NCBI GenBank assembly: GCA_002304735.1
Contig: DBIU01000036.1
Coordinates: 1-41,979 of the forward strand
Length of the DNA stretch: 41,979 nucleotides
Direction of reading: 5' to 3'
DNA from: Ruminococcaceae bacterium UBA794
Lineage (GTDB): Bacteria; Bacillota; Clostridia; Oscillospirales; Ruminococcaceae
Part shown: in pieces, positions 24,453 to 32,484 of the stretch
Position numbering within the stretch: position 1 is the first letter of the stretch
How the letters are laid out: every line of letters starts with the position of its first letter
Position numbers and translations under genes: made by a program
Notes under the pieces: model-generated
The model's database searches: none
The model's input: the letters and a program-made list of their open reading frames with translations, nothing else
What the model was told of the DNA's origin: nothing

Positions 24453-26083
24453 CTCTTGTTTTCCATATCAACGATATTTTCGCCCGCGTACATTTTGCGC
24501 AGCTTCGGCTTTTCGATTTTGCCGGTTGCGTTTCTCGGCACTTCGGCGAAAATTATCTTTTTCGGGCGCTTATAGCGCGGCATTCCCTTGCAAAATTCGT
24601 CGATTTCCTCCGCCGTGCAGTCAACTCCCGCTTTTATCTCGACAATCGCCGCCGCGATTTCACCGAGCCGCTTGTCGGGAAGCCCGATTACCGCGACGTC
24701 CTTTATCTTGTCGAATTTCGCCATAAAGTTCTCGATTTCAACGGGATAGAGGTTCTCGCCGCCGCTTATAACAACGTCTTTTCTGCGGTCCACAAGGAAA
24801 ATAAAGCCGTCCTCGTCCATTCGCGCCATATCGCCCGTTCTGAGCCAGCCGTCGTGAAGAACCTCGGCGGTTGCTTCGGGGTTGTTGTAATAGCACTTCA
24901 TAACGCCCGGTCCTTTAACGGCAAGCTCGCCGACTTCGCCCTGCGCGACTTCCTCGCCCTTGTCGTTAATGATTTTCGTTTCCCAGCCGTAGCCCGGAAC
25001 GCCGATTGCGCCGATTTTGTTTATATTCTCAAGTCCGAGATGCACGCAGCCCGGACCTATCGACTCCGAAAGTCCATAGTTCGTGTCGTACTGCTGATGC
25101 GGGAAATACTTCTGCCAGCGCTGAATAAGGCTCTGCGGCACGGGCTGAGCGCCTATGTGCATAAGCCGCCACTGCGACAGATTGTAGTCCGACAGCTTCT
25201 CGCTTCCGTTATCGAGCGCTTCCAGTATGTCAAGCGCCCACGGAACAAGAAGCCACACTATCGTGCATTTTTCCTGTGAAACCGTGCTGAGAACCGCGTG
25301 CGGCGTCACTCCCTTGAGCAAAACCGCTCTGCCGCCCGTTATCAGGCTGCCGAACCAGTGCATTTTCGCGCCCGTGTGATACAGCGGCGGTATGCACAAA
25401 AACACGTCGTCGTGCGTCTGTTTGTGGTGATTTTGCTCGACCTTGCAGGAGTGCGAAAGGCTTCTGTGCGTATGTAAAATCGCTTTCGGAAAGCCTGTCG
25501 TTCCCGATGAAAAGTAAATCGCCGCGTCGTCGTCCTCGGAAAGCTCAATCCCCGGCGAAACGCTCGCGCAGTTTGACGAAAGCTTGTCGTAATCCTCCGC
25601 GAAAGAGGGGCAGTCGCCTCCTACATAAAACAAAATTCTGTTCTTTCCGATTTCTTCCTCAATCGACTCAATTCTCCCGATAAACTCCGGTCCGAACACC
25701 AAAACGTTCGAGTCCGACAAATCAAGGCAATACTTGATTTCCTCGGAGCTGTATCTGAAATTCATCGGCACGGCGAGCGCGCCCGTTTTCAGTATTCCGA
25801 AATAAATCGGCAGCCACTCGAGGCAATTCATCAGCAAAATCGCAACCTTATCGCCTTTTTTTATCCCGCGGCTCATCAAAAGCTGCGCGAAACGGTTCGC
25901 TTTCTCGTTGAACACACTCCACGTTATCTCGCGGCGATACCACTGCGACGACGTGGGCTGTATCAAATCATAGTCCTTCCAGAGAACGCGGCGCTTCTCG
26001 GTAATCTGCGGATTGACCTCCACAAGCGCGATTTCATTTGCGTATTTCTCGGCATTTTGTTCAAGTAGGTCGGTTATTGGCAT
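24449..26083 (-). CDS. AMP-dependent acyl-CoA synthetase/ligase
   Basis: A 544-residue ANL-superfamily ligase that activates a carboxylic acid with ATP and joins it to CoA. Motifs: phosphate loop SSGTTGFPK (192-200), YGLSESIG, GWLRTGDMARM, RRKDVVISGGENLYPVEIE and the catalytic Lys of PRNATGKIEK. The overall pattern resembles the medium-chain/crotonobetaine/benzoate ligase branch, but the substrate cannot be read from sequence. Ribosome site AAGGAG lies before ATG 26083. It is followed by the C39-like gene with overlapping codons, an unusual partnership. Confidence 0.92.
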   Translation of the reverse strand: MPITDLLEQNAEKYANEIALVEVNPQITEKRRVLWKDYDLIQPTSSQWYRREITWSVFNEKANRFAQLLMSRGIKKGDKVAILLMNCLEWLPIYFGILKTGALAVPMNFRYSSEEIKYCLDLSDSNVLVFGPEFIGRIESIEEEIGKNRILFYVGGDCPSFAEDYDKLSSNCASVSPGIELSEDDDAAIYFSSGTTGFPKAILHTHRSLSHSCKVEQNHHKQTHDDVFLCIPPLYHTGAKMHWFGSLITGGRAVLLKGVTPHAVLSTVSQEKCTIVWLLVPWALDILEALDNGSEKLSDYNLSQWRLMHIGAQPVPQSLIQRWQKYFPHQQYDTNYGLSESIGPGCVHLGLENINKIGAIGVPGYGWETKIINDKGEEVAQGEVGELAVKGPGVMKCYYNNPEATAEVLHDGWLRTGDMARMDEDGFIFLVDRRKDVVISGGENLYPVEIENFMAKFDKIKDVAVIGLPDKRLGEIAAAIVEIKAGVDCTAEEIDEFCKGMPRYKRPKKIIFAEVPRNATGKIEKPKLRKMYAGENIVDMENKS

Positions 26084-26283
26084 TTTCCTGCTCCTTTTTT
26101 CTGTTGTTCACCTTTTGCTTTAATAATCGGCAAACTTTGTTTCTTTACAGTACCAAATTACATTGTAACTCTTTTTTCACAAATAAGCAAGGGGTTTACT
26201 GAATTTATGTGAATAACCTCCAAAATTTGTTATCTTTTTTATACAATACGACCAACAAATTTCGATATTTTATTCCCGCGCTG

Positions 26284-26312
26284 TTGACAAACGGCGAATT
26301 ATATGTTATAAT
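26284..26312 (+). promoter_or_regulatory. Consensus promoter of the amino acid ABC transporter operon
   Basis: TTGACA (26284-26289), 17-bp spacer, TATAAT (26307-26312), about 68 bp before ATG 26380. The rest of the gap (26084-26283) is AT-rich and I see no riboswitch-like structure. Confidence 0.9.
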
Positions 26313-26379
26313 AACCATTGGCTCAAACTTTTAATGCAGTATGCTAAAGTATTACTTTGACAGAAGAAAGGAAACGATT

Positions 26380-27183
26380 ATGAAAAAGAGAATTATGGCG
26401 ATTTTCCTCGCTGCTGCGGCGGCTATCGGTCTTTGCGGCTGCAACGGCGGCGAAAAGAAGGACTGGGATTACATCAAGGACAAGGGCGAGCTTGTCGTTG
26501 GCATTACATATTTCAAGCCGATGAACTATTTAGACGACAGCACGGGCGAGCTTACCGGCTTTGAAACCGAGTTTACCACAAGCGTTTGCAAAAAGCTCGG
26601 CGTTAAGCCCAAGTTCCAGGAAATTATCTGGGATAACAAGACCTTCGAGCTTGAGTCCAAGACAATCGACGTTATTTGGAACGGTATGACCGTTAACGAA
26701 AAGCTCGGCGAAAAGATGATTTTCTCCACTCCCTATATAAGAAACAAACAGGTTGCCGTTATCAAGAAGTCGAACGCGGACAAGTACAAGGATATCGAGT
26801 CTATGGCGAACGCTTCCGTTACCGCTGAAATCGGCTCCGCGGGCGAAAACGCGGTTCTCGCAAACGAAACTCTCAGCAAGAATTACAACGGTTCCGCCGC
26901 TCAGAAGGACGTTCTTATGGAGATTAAGGCGGGTACGACCGAAATCGGCGTTATCGACTATGTTATGGCTAAGGCTTCGGTTGGCGACGGAACGGATTAC
27001 GCCGACCTTATGATTGTCGATAACGTAAACCTCGCTCCCGAGGAGTATGCCGTTGGTATCCGCAAGACCGATACCGAGCTTCAGAAGAAGATTAACTCCG
27101 CTATCGACGAGATGGTTAAGGACGGAAGCCTCAAGGAGCTTTGCGAAAAGTATGGGCTTGCCGACGTTTACGCGTTCAATTGA
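26380..27183 (+). CDS. Amino acid ABC transporter substrate-binding lipoprotein
   Basis: A 267-residue family 3 solute-binding protein. ATG 26380 is preferred over 26341 because AAAGGAA lies upstream and it begins a proper lipoprotein signal (MKKRIMAIFLAAAAAIGLCGC, lipobox LCGC). The body has GELVVGITYFKPMNY, GFETEFTTSVCKKLG and VIWNGMTVNEKLGEKMIFSTPY, typical of polar amino acid binding proteins. It delivers substrate to the permease and ATPase encoded downstream. The exact amino acid is not determinable. Confidence 0.93.
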   Translation: MKKRIMAIFLAAAAAIGLCGCNGGEKKDWDYIKDKGELVVGITYFKPMNYLDDSTGELTGFETEFTTSVCKKLGVKPKFQEIIWDNKTFELESKTIDVIWNGMTVNEKLGEKMIFSTPYIRNKQVAVIKKSNADKYKDIESMANASVTAEIGSAGENAVLANETLSKNYNGSAAQKDVLMEIKAGTTEIGVIDYVMAKASVGDGTDYADLMIVDNVNLAPEEYAVGIRKTDTELQKKINSAIDEMVKDGSLKELCEKYGLADVYAFN

Positions 27184-27202
27184 TTGATTTAAGGGTGAAA
27201 AT

Positions 27203-27850
27203 ATGTCGTTTCTTGAAGTAACCGCGCAGCTTGCCGACGGTTTTCTCACAACGCTCCTTATCTTCGGAATTACGCTTGTTTGCTCGCTTCCGCTGGGGCT
27301 TGTGATAACTTTCGGCTCGATGTCGAAAATCCCGCCCATAAAGTGGCTTGTAAAGACTTTTGTCTGGATTATCCGCGGAACGCCGCTTATGCTTCAGATT
27401 ATAATAGTATTCTACGGTCCGGGGCTGATTTTCGGCTGGAGCGCGCTCCCGCGGCTTGTCGCCGTGCTTATCGCTTTTGTGATAAACTATTCCTGCTATT
27501 TCTCGGAGATTTATCGCGGCGGAATTGAAAGTATTCCGAAAGGGCAGTATGAGGCGGGTATGGTTCTCGGAATGACAAAAAGGCAGATTTTCTTCAAGGT
27601 TGTGCTGTTTCAGGTCATCAAGCGCATTGTGCCGCCTATGGGCAACGAAATCATCACCCTTGTAAAGGATACCTCGCTTGCCCGCGTTATTATGGTTGTG
27701 GAGCTGGTTCAGGCGGCTCAGCAGATTGTCGCTCAGAGAGCGCTTATCTGGCCGATGTTCTATATCGGCGCGTTTTATCTGCTCTTTTCGGGACTGCTTA
27801 CAATCCTGCTTAACCGCGTCGAGCGCAAGCTGAACTATTATTCGGGCTGA
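27203..27850 (+). CDS. Polar amino acid ABC transporter permease
   Basis: A 215-residue HisM-type permease with about five membrane segments. The family EAA-loop lies at IPKGQYEAGMVLGMTKRQIFF (about 111-131), followed by KDTSLARVI. Signature WIIRGTPLMLQ is near residue 55. It lies 20 bp after the binding protein gene with a weak GGGTGA ribosome site. Single permease genes of this kind form homodimers. Confidence 0.94.
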   Translation: MSFLEVTAQLADGFLTTLLIFGITLVCSLPLGLVITFGSMSKIPPIKWLVKTFVWIIRGTPLMLQIIIVFYGPGLIFGWSALPRLVAVLIAFVINYSCYFSEIYRGGIESIPKGQYEAGMVLGMTKRQIFFKVVLFQVIKRIVPPMGNEIITLVKDTSLARVIMVVELVQAAQQIVAQRALIWPMFYIGAFYLLFSGLLTILLNRVERKLNYYSG

Positions 27851-27859
27851 GGAGGATTT

Positions 27860-28645
27860 ATGGCATTTCTTGAAGTAAACGGTATTCAAAAGAGCTTCGG
27901 GAAAACCGAGGTTCTCAAAGATGTCGGATTTTCTATGGAAAAGGGCGAGGTTCTCGCGATAATAGGCTCCTCGGGAAGCGGGAAAACAACGCTTCTGCGC
28001 TGTCTTAACTTCCTCGAAAGACCCGACGGCGGAAGCTTTTCCGTTGACGGGGAGGAACTGTTTAACGCGCAGACCGTCTATTCTGACGCGGAAAAGCGTG
28101 AAAAAAGACTGCGCTTCGGGCTTGTTTTTCAGCAGTTTAACCTCTTTCCGCAATATACGGTCCTCAAAAACGTTTCGCTTGCAAAAGAGCTTTTGCAGAC
28201 GGACGGCAAAAAGCTTTCCAAGGACGAGAAAAAGCGCATTTTCAAGGAGATTGAGGATAATTCGCTTGAGCTGCTGAAGGCGGTGGGGCTTGCGGAAAAG
28301 GCTTACGATTACCCGTGCAACCTCTCGGGCGGTCAGCAGCAGCGCGTCGCTATCGCAAGGGCGCTTGCTCTAAGTCCCGAAATCCTCTGCTTTGACGAGC
28401 CGACGTCCGCTCTCGACCCCGAGCTTACAGGCGAGGTCCTGCGCGTTATCCGCGAACTTAAAAGCTCCGACAGAACTATGATTGTCGTTACCCACGAGAT
28501 GAATTTCGCGCGCGGCGTCGCAGATAAGGTCATCTTTATGGCGGACGGCATCATCGAGGAAGAAGGCACTCCCGACGACGTTTTCGGCAGCCCCAAAAGC
28601 CCCAGAACAAAGGCTTTCCTCGAAAAATCACTCGAAAATATCTGA
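27860..28645 (+). CDS. Polar amino acid ABC transporter ATP-binding protein
   Basis: A 261-residue ATPase. Walker A GSSGSGKTT (about 36-44), Q-loop VFQQFNLFPQ, signature LSGGQQQRVAIARAL, Walker B ILCFDEPTSALDP and switch His in VVTHEMNFA. GlnQ/HisP class. A short insertion between the Q-loop and signature (LLQTDGKKLSKDEKKRIF) is rich in Lys. It is the third gene of the transporter operon; right after its stop begins the first complex repeat element. Confidence 0.95.
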   Translation: MAFLEVNGIQKSFGKTEVLKDVGFSMEKGEVLAIIGSSGSGKTTLLRCLNFLERPDGGSFSVDGEELFNAQTVYSDAEKREKRLRFGLVFQQFNLFPQYTVLKNVSLAKELLQTDGKKLSKDEKKRIFKEIEDNSLELLKAVGLAEKAYDYPCNLSGGQQQRVAIARALALSPEILCFDEPTSALDPELTGEVLRVIRELKSSDRTMIVVTHEMNFARGVADKVIFMADGIIEEEGTPDDVFGSPKSPRTKAFLEKSLENI

Positions 28646-28907
28646 GCGGAACTCACGCGGGGTTTTGGTCGCGCTCCGCGCTCCGGTGCCTCCGGCGGGG
28701 GACGGCTTCGCCTTCAGTGCCTCCGGCGGCTTAAGGTCTTTTTCTGAAGAAAAAGACAAAGAAAACCGCAGGTTTTCTGGAAGAACCAAAAAGACTTTTT
28801 TTGACGCTTCGCGCTAAAGTCTTTGGTTTCTGCTCTAGCCCTATGAATCAAGTTTTCACTCGAAATTAGATACAATCTATGCCTAGTTTGTGACTAGGTA
28901 TGATAAA

Positions 28908-28940
28908 GCGGGAAGATTACTGCAATCTTCCCGCTTTTTT
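28908..28940 (+). terminator. Terminator hairpin inside copy A
   Basis: AGCGGGAAGATT/AATCTTCCCGCT with a 5-nt loop and six Ts, a strong rho-independent terminator directly upstream of the 91-nt core. A smaller hairpin CCTAGT/ACTAGG sits at about 28882-28898. Confidence 0.8.
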
Positions 28941-29031
28941 GTTTGTTGTAATCAAGCAGCCGGAGCGTCTTACCGGGCATAGATTCGTATGCGACACCCG
29001 AGTGATTGCTAAGCGCATAGGGTGGTGTTGC
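28941..29031 (+). ncRNA. Conserved 91-nt core, copy A (candidate structured RNA)
   Basis: It aligns without gaps to 32774-32864 with 81 of 91 positions identical, while much of the flanking DNA is unrelated or rearranged. A hairpin GCATA-GATTCG-TATGC (28977-28992) is kept in copy B with a G-U closing pair. A second possible stem joins CACCC and GGGTG. The conserved block AGTGATTGCTAAGCGCATAG is unpaired or tertiary. No open frame is shared. It may be an RNA or a DNA recognition site; direction is assumed, not shown. Confidence 0.45.
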
Positions 29032-29166
29032 GGACTTAAAGTCTTGCCAAGGAATTAAAAAGTCTTTTTAGATTCCTAAGACCTTTTTCTTCAGAAAAAG
29101 GTCTTAGGCCGCCGGAGGCACTGAAGGCGAAGCCGTCCCCGCCGGAGGCACTGAAGGCGAAGCCGT

Positions 29167-29616
29167 TTATTTGTGCTGATTGCCGCAATTTGTGCAGAAG
29201 CCGCTTGCTGTGGAATTTGGCGTGCCGCAGTTGGGGCAGTACCAAATCGCAGATTGCTGCTGAATTGGCTGAACTGGCTGCGCAAACTGTTGGGGCGCCT
29301 GCGTGTACATCGGGTTAGCCTGCGGCATATTTCCGCAGATTTTGTTTTTCATAGCGCAGGAATTTGCGTACATCTCAATGAGAATATTCCACAAAACGTA
29401 GTTGCCTACCGAGAAAACCGTTCCGATAAGCAGGCTTCCTATTCCGTACCAGATAAGCGACGCCTTCGTGCCGGAAGCCACATTGTAATAATACGAGGAC
29501 GATGAATATGCGGCAGCCGTGGTGAAGAAGTTCACTGCAAGCACTATTGAAATCGCAATTCCGCCAAGCATAACAAGAAAAGCCATTATTTTGCCGAATT
29601 TGTAAAATTTCTCCAT
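29167..29616 (-). CDS. Small membrane protein with C-terminal zinc ribbon
   Basis: A 149-residue protein with two membrane segments (about 10-32 and 55-78), a Gln/Pro-rich linker (QAPQQFAQPVQPIQQ) and a C-terminal zinc ribbon (CPNCG then CTNCG, residues about 127-145). It belongs to the broad zinc-ribbon-domain membrane protein class of Firmicutes; function unknown. Ribosome site GGAGG lies before ATG 29616. Its stop codon abuts the end of repeat copy A. Confidence 0.82.
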   Translation of the reverse strand: MEKFYKFGKIMAFLVMLGGIAISIVLAVNFFTTAAAYSSSSYYYNVASGTKASLIWYGIGSLLIGTVFSVGNYVLWNILIEMYANSCAMKNKICGNMPQANPMYTQAPQQFAQPVQPIQQQSAIWYCPNCGTPNSTASGFCTNCGNQHK

Positions 29617-29649
29617 AAAATTTCCTCCAAAATAGATTAATATAAGCTC

Positions 29650-29657
29650 ATTATATC
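29650..29657 (-). promoter_or_regulatory. Probable extended -10 promoter for the zinc-ribbon gene
   Basis: On the minus strand TGATATAAT forms an extended -10 (TG, one base, TATAAT at 29655-29650), 34 bp before the ATG. The -35 is weak (TAGAAT). Confidence 0.55.
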
Positions 29658-29763
29658 ACATTTTGCAAATTTATTCTATACGCAATTTACACAATGAACG
29701 TTACTTTTATTTGTCAGCATTGTATAACTCGACGAATATTATTGTTATTTTTCACAAATGCAC

Positions 29764-29792
29764 TTGAAAATCTTGAAAACTAATGTTATAAT
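29764..29792 (+). promoter_or_regulatory. Promoter for the EAL-domain gene
   Basis: TTGAAA (29764-29769), 17-bp spacer, TATAAT (29787-29792). About 47 bp before the TTG start. Confidence 0.82.
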
Positions 29793-29838
29793 TATATAAA
29801 GAATTAATGTCATAAGTTGGCAAAGGAGGTTGTTTGAA

Positions 29839-31518
29839 TTGAATAATATGGTTATTTCTCAAAACGACCGCAATATTGTTGCGGATATTGTTCTTGGCGA
29901 CGACAGCTGCTATCATATTCTTTGGAAGTGCAGAGAGGGAAAATTTTTTACCTTTGGAAATCAATTCCTGCCGGAAAGCGCAGCGACTTTTTCCGACCCG
30001 CTCGAATATCTCCGCGAAAACGGTTATATAAGCGATTCCTCCGTGAACGTTTTTGACGTGTTCTGCTCTTGTATTCAAGAGGGCGTTATCGGAAAATCCG
30101 AGAGAAAATCCGTCACAATCGACCTTGATATGAGATTTTCACTCAACGAGGAATTTACCACCTGCCACTTATACGCTATCTATTTGATTGGCGACGACGG
30201 AAAAATCGACGATGTTCATTTGATTTTTCGCCCGTTTTCCGTTCGCGAGAAGTTCGACAGACAGGTTCTCAGCGTGTTTACCTCCGATAAAGCGCCGCAG
30301 CTCTTTACTAAGCGCTGCACCGATATGTTTAACAGTCACCCGAACGACAAGGTAGCTTTTATTCAATTTGACGTAGAGCGCTTCAAAATCATTAACGAAA
30401 AGTACGGAATTGAAGTCGGCGACGAGCTTTTGGCTTTCATCACGGACAGTCTGGGGCTTATCTGCGACGACGATACGCCGTTTTGCAGGCTCACCGCAGA
30501 CGTTTTTATGGTTGTTAAGAAGTTTGACCGCGAGGAGGAAATTCTCGATTTTATTCATTATATCGAGAGTATGCTCACGGGGTATAAGGGAATGGAATAC
30601 CGCCTTATTTTCGGTATTGCAATCGCGGAGGACAGAACGCTCCACGCGCGCAGACACGGCGATAACGCGGCTATTGCGCGTCAGCAAATCCACGGAAACG
30701 CGCTTAACAATATCGGCTGGTTTAACGGCAAGATGAGGAGCGATTTGAACCGCACGCAGAACATCGAGGACGATATGCACAAGGCGCTTCTTAACAACGA
30801 ATTTGTGATGTTCCTTCAGCCGAAGCACAGCATATCGACGGGCAGGATTATCGGCGCGGAGGCGCTCGCAAGGTGGAATCACCCGAAAAAAGGTATGATT
30901 TCACCCGCGGACTTTATTCCCGTTTTCGAGAAAAACGGATTTATCCTCAAGCTCGACCAGTTCATCTGGGAAAGCGCCTGCAAGGAAATAAGACGGCTGC
31001 TTGACGAGGGCAGGGAGGCTGTTCCCATTTCCGTCAATATTTCGCGCGAGTATGTTCATACGTTTGACTGCGCGAGCTACATTCTCGGGCTTGTGAAAAA
31101 ATATGATATTCCTATAAAGCTTTTGGAGCTTGAAATAACCGAAACCGCCGATAATGTCGGCATTGAGGACGTTGTTGTCGATATGAAAAAAGCGGGATTT
31201 ACGATGCTTATGGACGATTTCGGGTCGGGTTATTCCTCGCTCAATATGCTTAAAACAACGCCTTTTGACGTGCTGAAAATCGACCGCGGCTTCCTGTCGG
31301 AATTTATGGACAGCGACAGAGGCAGAAAAATCATCGAGCATACCATATCAATGTCGCAGGATATCGGGCTTGATATTATCGCAGAGGGCGTTGAAACAAA
31401 GGAACAGGCGCAATTCCTCGAGCAGTGCGGCTGCGACGCGGCGCAGGGCTTCTATTACTCAAAGCCTGTTTGCGTTGACGATTTTGAGAAGCGCCTTTTG
31501 GAGATTAACAAGGCTTAA
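29839..31518 (+). CDS. Cyclic-di-GMP phosphodiesterase (EAL) with degenerate GGDEF
   Basis: About 559 residues. TTG 29839 is taken as start because AGGAGG ends nine bases upstream; TTG 29830 overlaps that site and ATG 29848 is too far. An N-terminal region of about 150 residues of unknown fold comes first. Then a GGDEF-like domain in which the signature is replaced by LTADVFMVV, so it should not make c-di-GMP. Last is an EAL domain with its catalytic set: AEALARW, ISVNIS, LEITE, MDDFGSGYSSL, LKIDRGF, AEGVETKEQ and AAQGFYYSKP. It should hydrolyse c-di-GMP. No membrane segments are visible, so it is cytoplasmic. The adjacent genes do not reveal its output. Confidence 0.92.
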   Translation: MNNMVISQNDRNIVADIVLGDDSCYHILWKCREGKFFTFGNQFLPESAATFSDPLEYLRENGYISDSSVNVFDVFCSCIQEGVIGKSERKSVTIDLDMRFSLNEEFTTCHLYAIYLIGDDGKIDDVHLIFRPFSVREKFDRQVLSVFTSDKAPQLFTKRCTDMFNSHPNDKVAFIQFDVERFKIINEKYGIEVGDELLAFITDSLGLICDDDTPFCRLTADVFMVVKKFDREEEILDFIHYIESMLTGYKGMEYRLIFGIAIAEDRTLHARRHGDNAAIARQQIHGNALNNIGWFNGKMRSDLNRTQNIEDDMHKALLNNEFVMFLQPKHSISTGRIIGAEALARWNHPKKGMISPADFIPVFEKNGFILKLDQFIWESACKEIRRLLDEGREAVPISVNISREYVHTFDCASYILGLVKKYDIPIKLLELEITETADNVGIEDVVVDMKKAGFTMLMDDFGSGYSSLNMLKTTPFDVLKIDRGFLSEFMDSDRGRKIIEHTISMSQDIGLDIIAEGVETKEQAQFLEQCGCDAAQGFYYSKPVCVDDFEKRLLEINKA

Positions 31519-31567
31519 CGCAGATGAAATAAATGTCTTTGGAGCGGCATTTCGCGAGAGGTTGACT

Positions 31568-32002
31568 ATGAAGGAATACAAGTTTTACGGCTGGGAAAAT
31601 GCCGACTGCAAACCCGTTTCGCCGATTTTTTCGGGCAATCCGCGCGAGCTTTATGACGCGCTTTCGGATATTTGGTGCGCGGAAACCTGCGCGCCGCGCC
31701 TTCGCGGAAAGTGGACTCCCGATAATAAAACGCTCGGTCAATGCTCGATTACCGCCTTTCTCGCGCAGGATATTTACGGCGGGAAGGTGTTCGGAATTGA
31801 GCGAAAGGACGGCAATTTTCACTGCTACAATGTCGTCGGAGAGCGCGTTTTCGACCTCACAAGCGAGCAATTCGGCGATGAAAAGCTCGTTTATGAGAAT
31901 AATCCCGAACAATTCCGCGAGGTTCATTTCGCTAAAGATGAGAAAAAAGCGCGGTATGAGCTGCTGAAAGCCGCGCTTTTGAAGAAAAATAGCTGCAAAT
32001 AA
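31568..32002 (+). CDS. YunG-like protein (papain-like fold)
   Basis: A 144-residue protein from ATG 31568 (AGAGG upstream; longer in-frame starts run back into the EAL gene). The pattern GQCSITAFLAQDIYGG, then HCYNVVGERVFDLTSEQFG, matches the YunG family, in which a Cys, His and Asp/Glu lie in a papain-like arrangement. Function is unknown in any organism as far as I recall. It follows the EAL gene by 49 bp and precedes the flavodoxin by 20 bp, so the three may be co-transcribed. Confidence 0.72.
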   Translation: MKEYKFYGWENADCKPVSPIFSGNPRELYDALSDIWCAETCAPRLRGKWTPDNKTLGQCSITAFLAQDIYGGKVFGIERKDGNFHCYNVVGERVFDLTSEQFGDEKLVYENNPEQFREVHFAKDEKKARYELLKAALLKKNSCK

Positions 32003-32022
32003 CTGCAAAAGGAGAGATTTTT

Positions 32023-32484
32023 ATGGCAAAGTCACTTGTTGTTTTCTTTTCGATTTCGGGCGTTACAAAAAAGGTCGCCGAGGACGCGGCGCGTATCGAG
32101 GGCTGCTCCGTGTACGAGATAAAGACCGCAGAGCCTTATCCCGACGACTATCACGCGGTTGTTGACGCGGCGAAAAAAGAGCTTGCCGAAAATGCCCGCC
32201 CCAAGCTTGCGGGCGAGCTTCCCGATATTTCGGGCGTTGACAAGATTATTCTCGGCTTCCCGAACTGGTGCTCAACCTGCCCTATGCCCGTTCTCACGTT
32301 TCTCGAAAGCGTTGATTTGACAGGCAAAAAAGTCCTCCCGTTCATCACACACGGCGGCGGTGGAACCGGTCACGCCGACGCTGAACTCAAAATCGCCTGC
32401 AAGGGCGCTATTTTGCTCCCCTGCGCCAACGGCAACATCTTCAACGCCGATACCAAAAAACTTGAAGATTGGCTTAAATCTTAG
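32023..32484 (+). CDS. Flavodoxin
   Basis: A 153-residue FMN protein of the flavodoxin_4-like class: phosphate loop FFSISGVTKKVA (about 8-19), FGFPNWCSTCPMP-type middle loop (LGFPNWCSTCPMPV) and FITHGGGGTGHAD. It carries electrons in the cytoplasm in place of ferredoxin. The ribosome site AAAGGAGAG lies before ATG. The stop TAG is immediately followed by repeat copy B. Confidence 0.9.
   Translation: MAKSLVVFFSISGVTKKVAEDAARIEGCSVYEIKTAEPYPDDYHAVVDAAKKELAENARPKLAGELPDISGVDKIILGFPNWCSTCPMPVLTFLESVDLTGKKVLPFITHGGGGTGHADAELKIACKGAILLPCANGNIFNADTKKLEDWLKS

Larger units (their letters stand above)
28646..29166. repeat. Complex palindrome-bounded repeat element, copy A
   Basis: This fills the whole gap between the convergent genes ending at 28645 and 29167. 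From outside in: GC-rich outer units (TGCCTCCGGCGG and mirror CCGCCGGAGGCA); hairpins with complementary central hexamers CTGAAG (left, 28736-28757) and CTTCAG (right, 29075-29108, 14-bp stem); arms containing AAAAAGACTTT; a terminator hairpin (about 28908-28940); and a 91-bp core (28941-29031). On the right two 27-bp units repeat at 30-bp spacing (29110-29136 and 29140-29166). No gene is encoded. Similar palindromes appear in copy B at 32485-32972. Confidence 0.85.

Noticed and set aside
29036..29245. Minus-strand frames reading FAFSASGG and PFSEEKGL across the palindromes
   Set aside because: They are translations of the repeat element, recur in copy B at 32891-33163, and have no ribosome site. 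Such strings are common artefacts of this repeat type.
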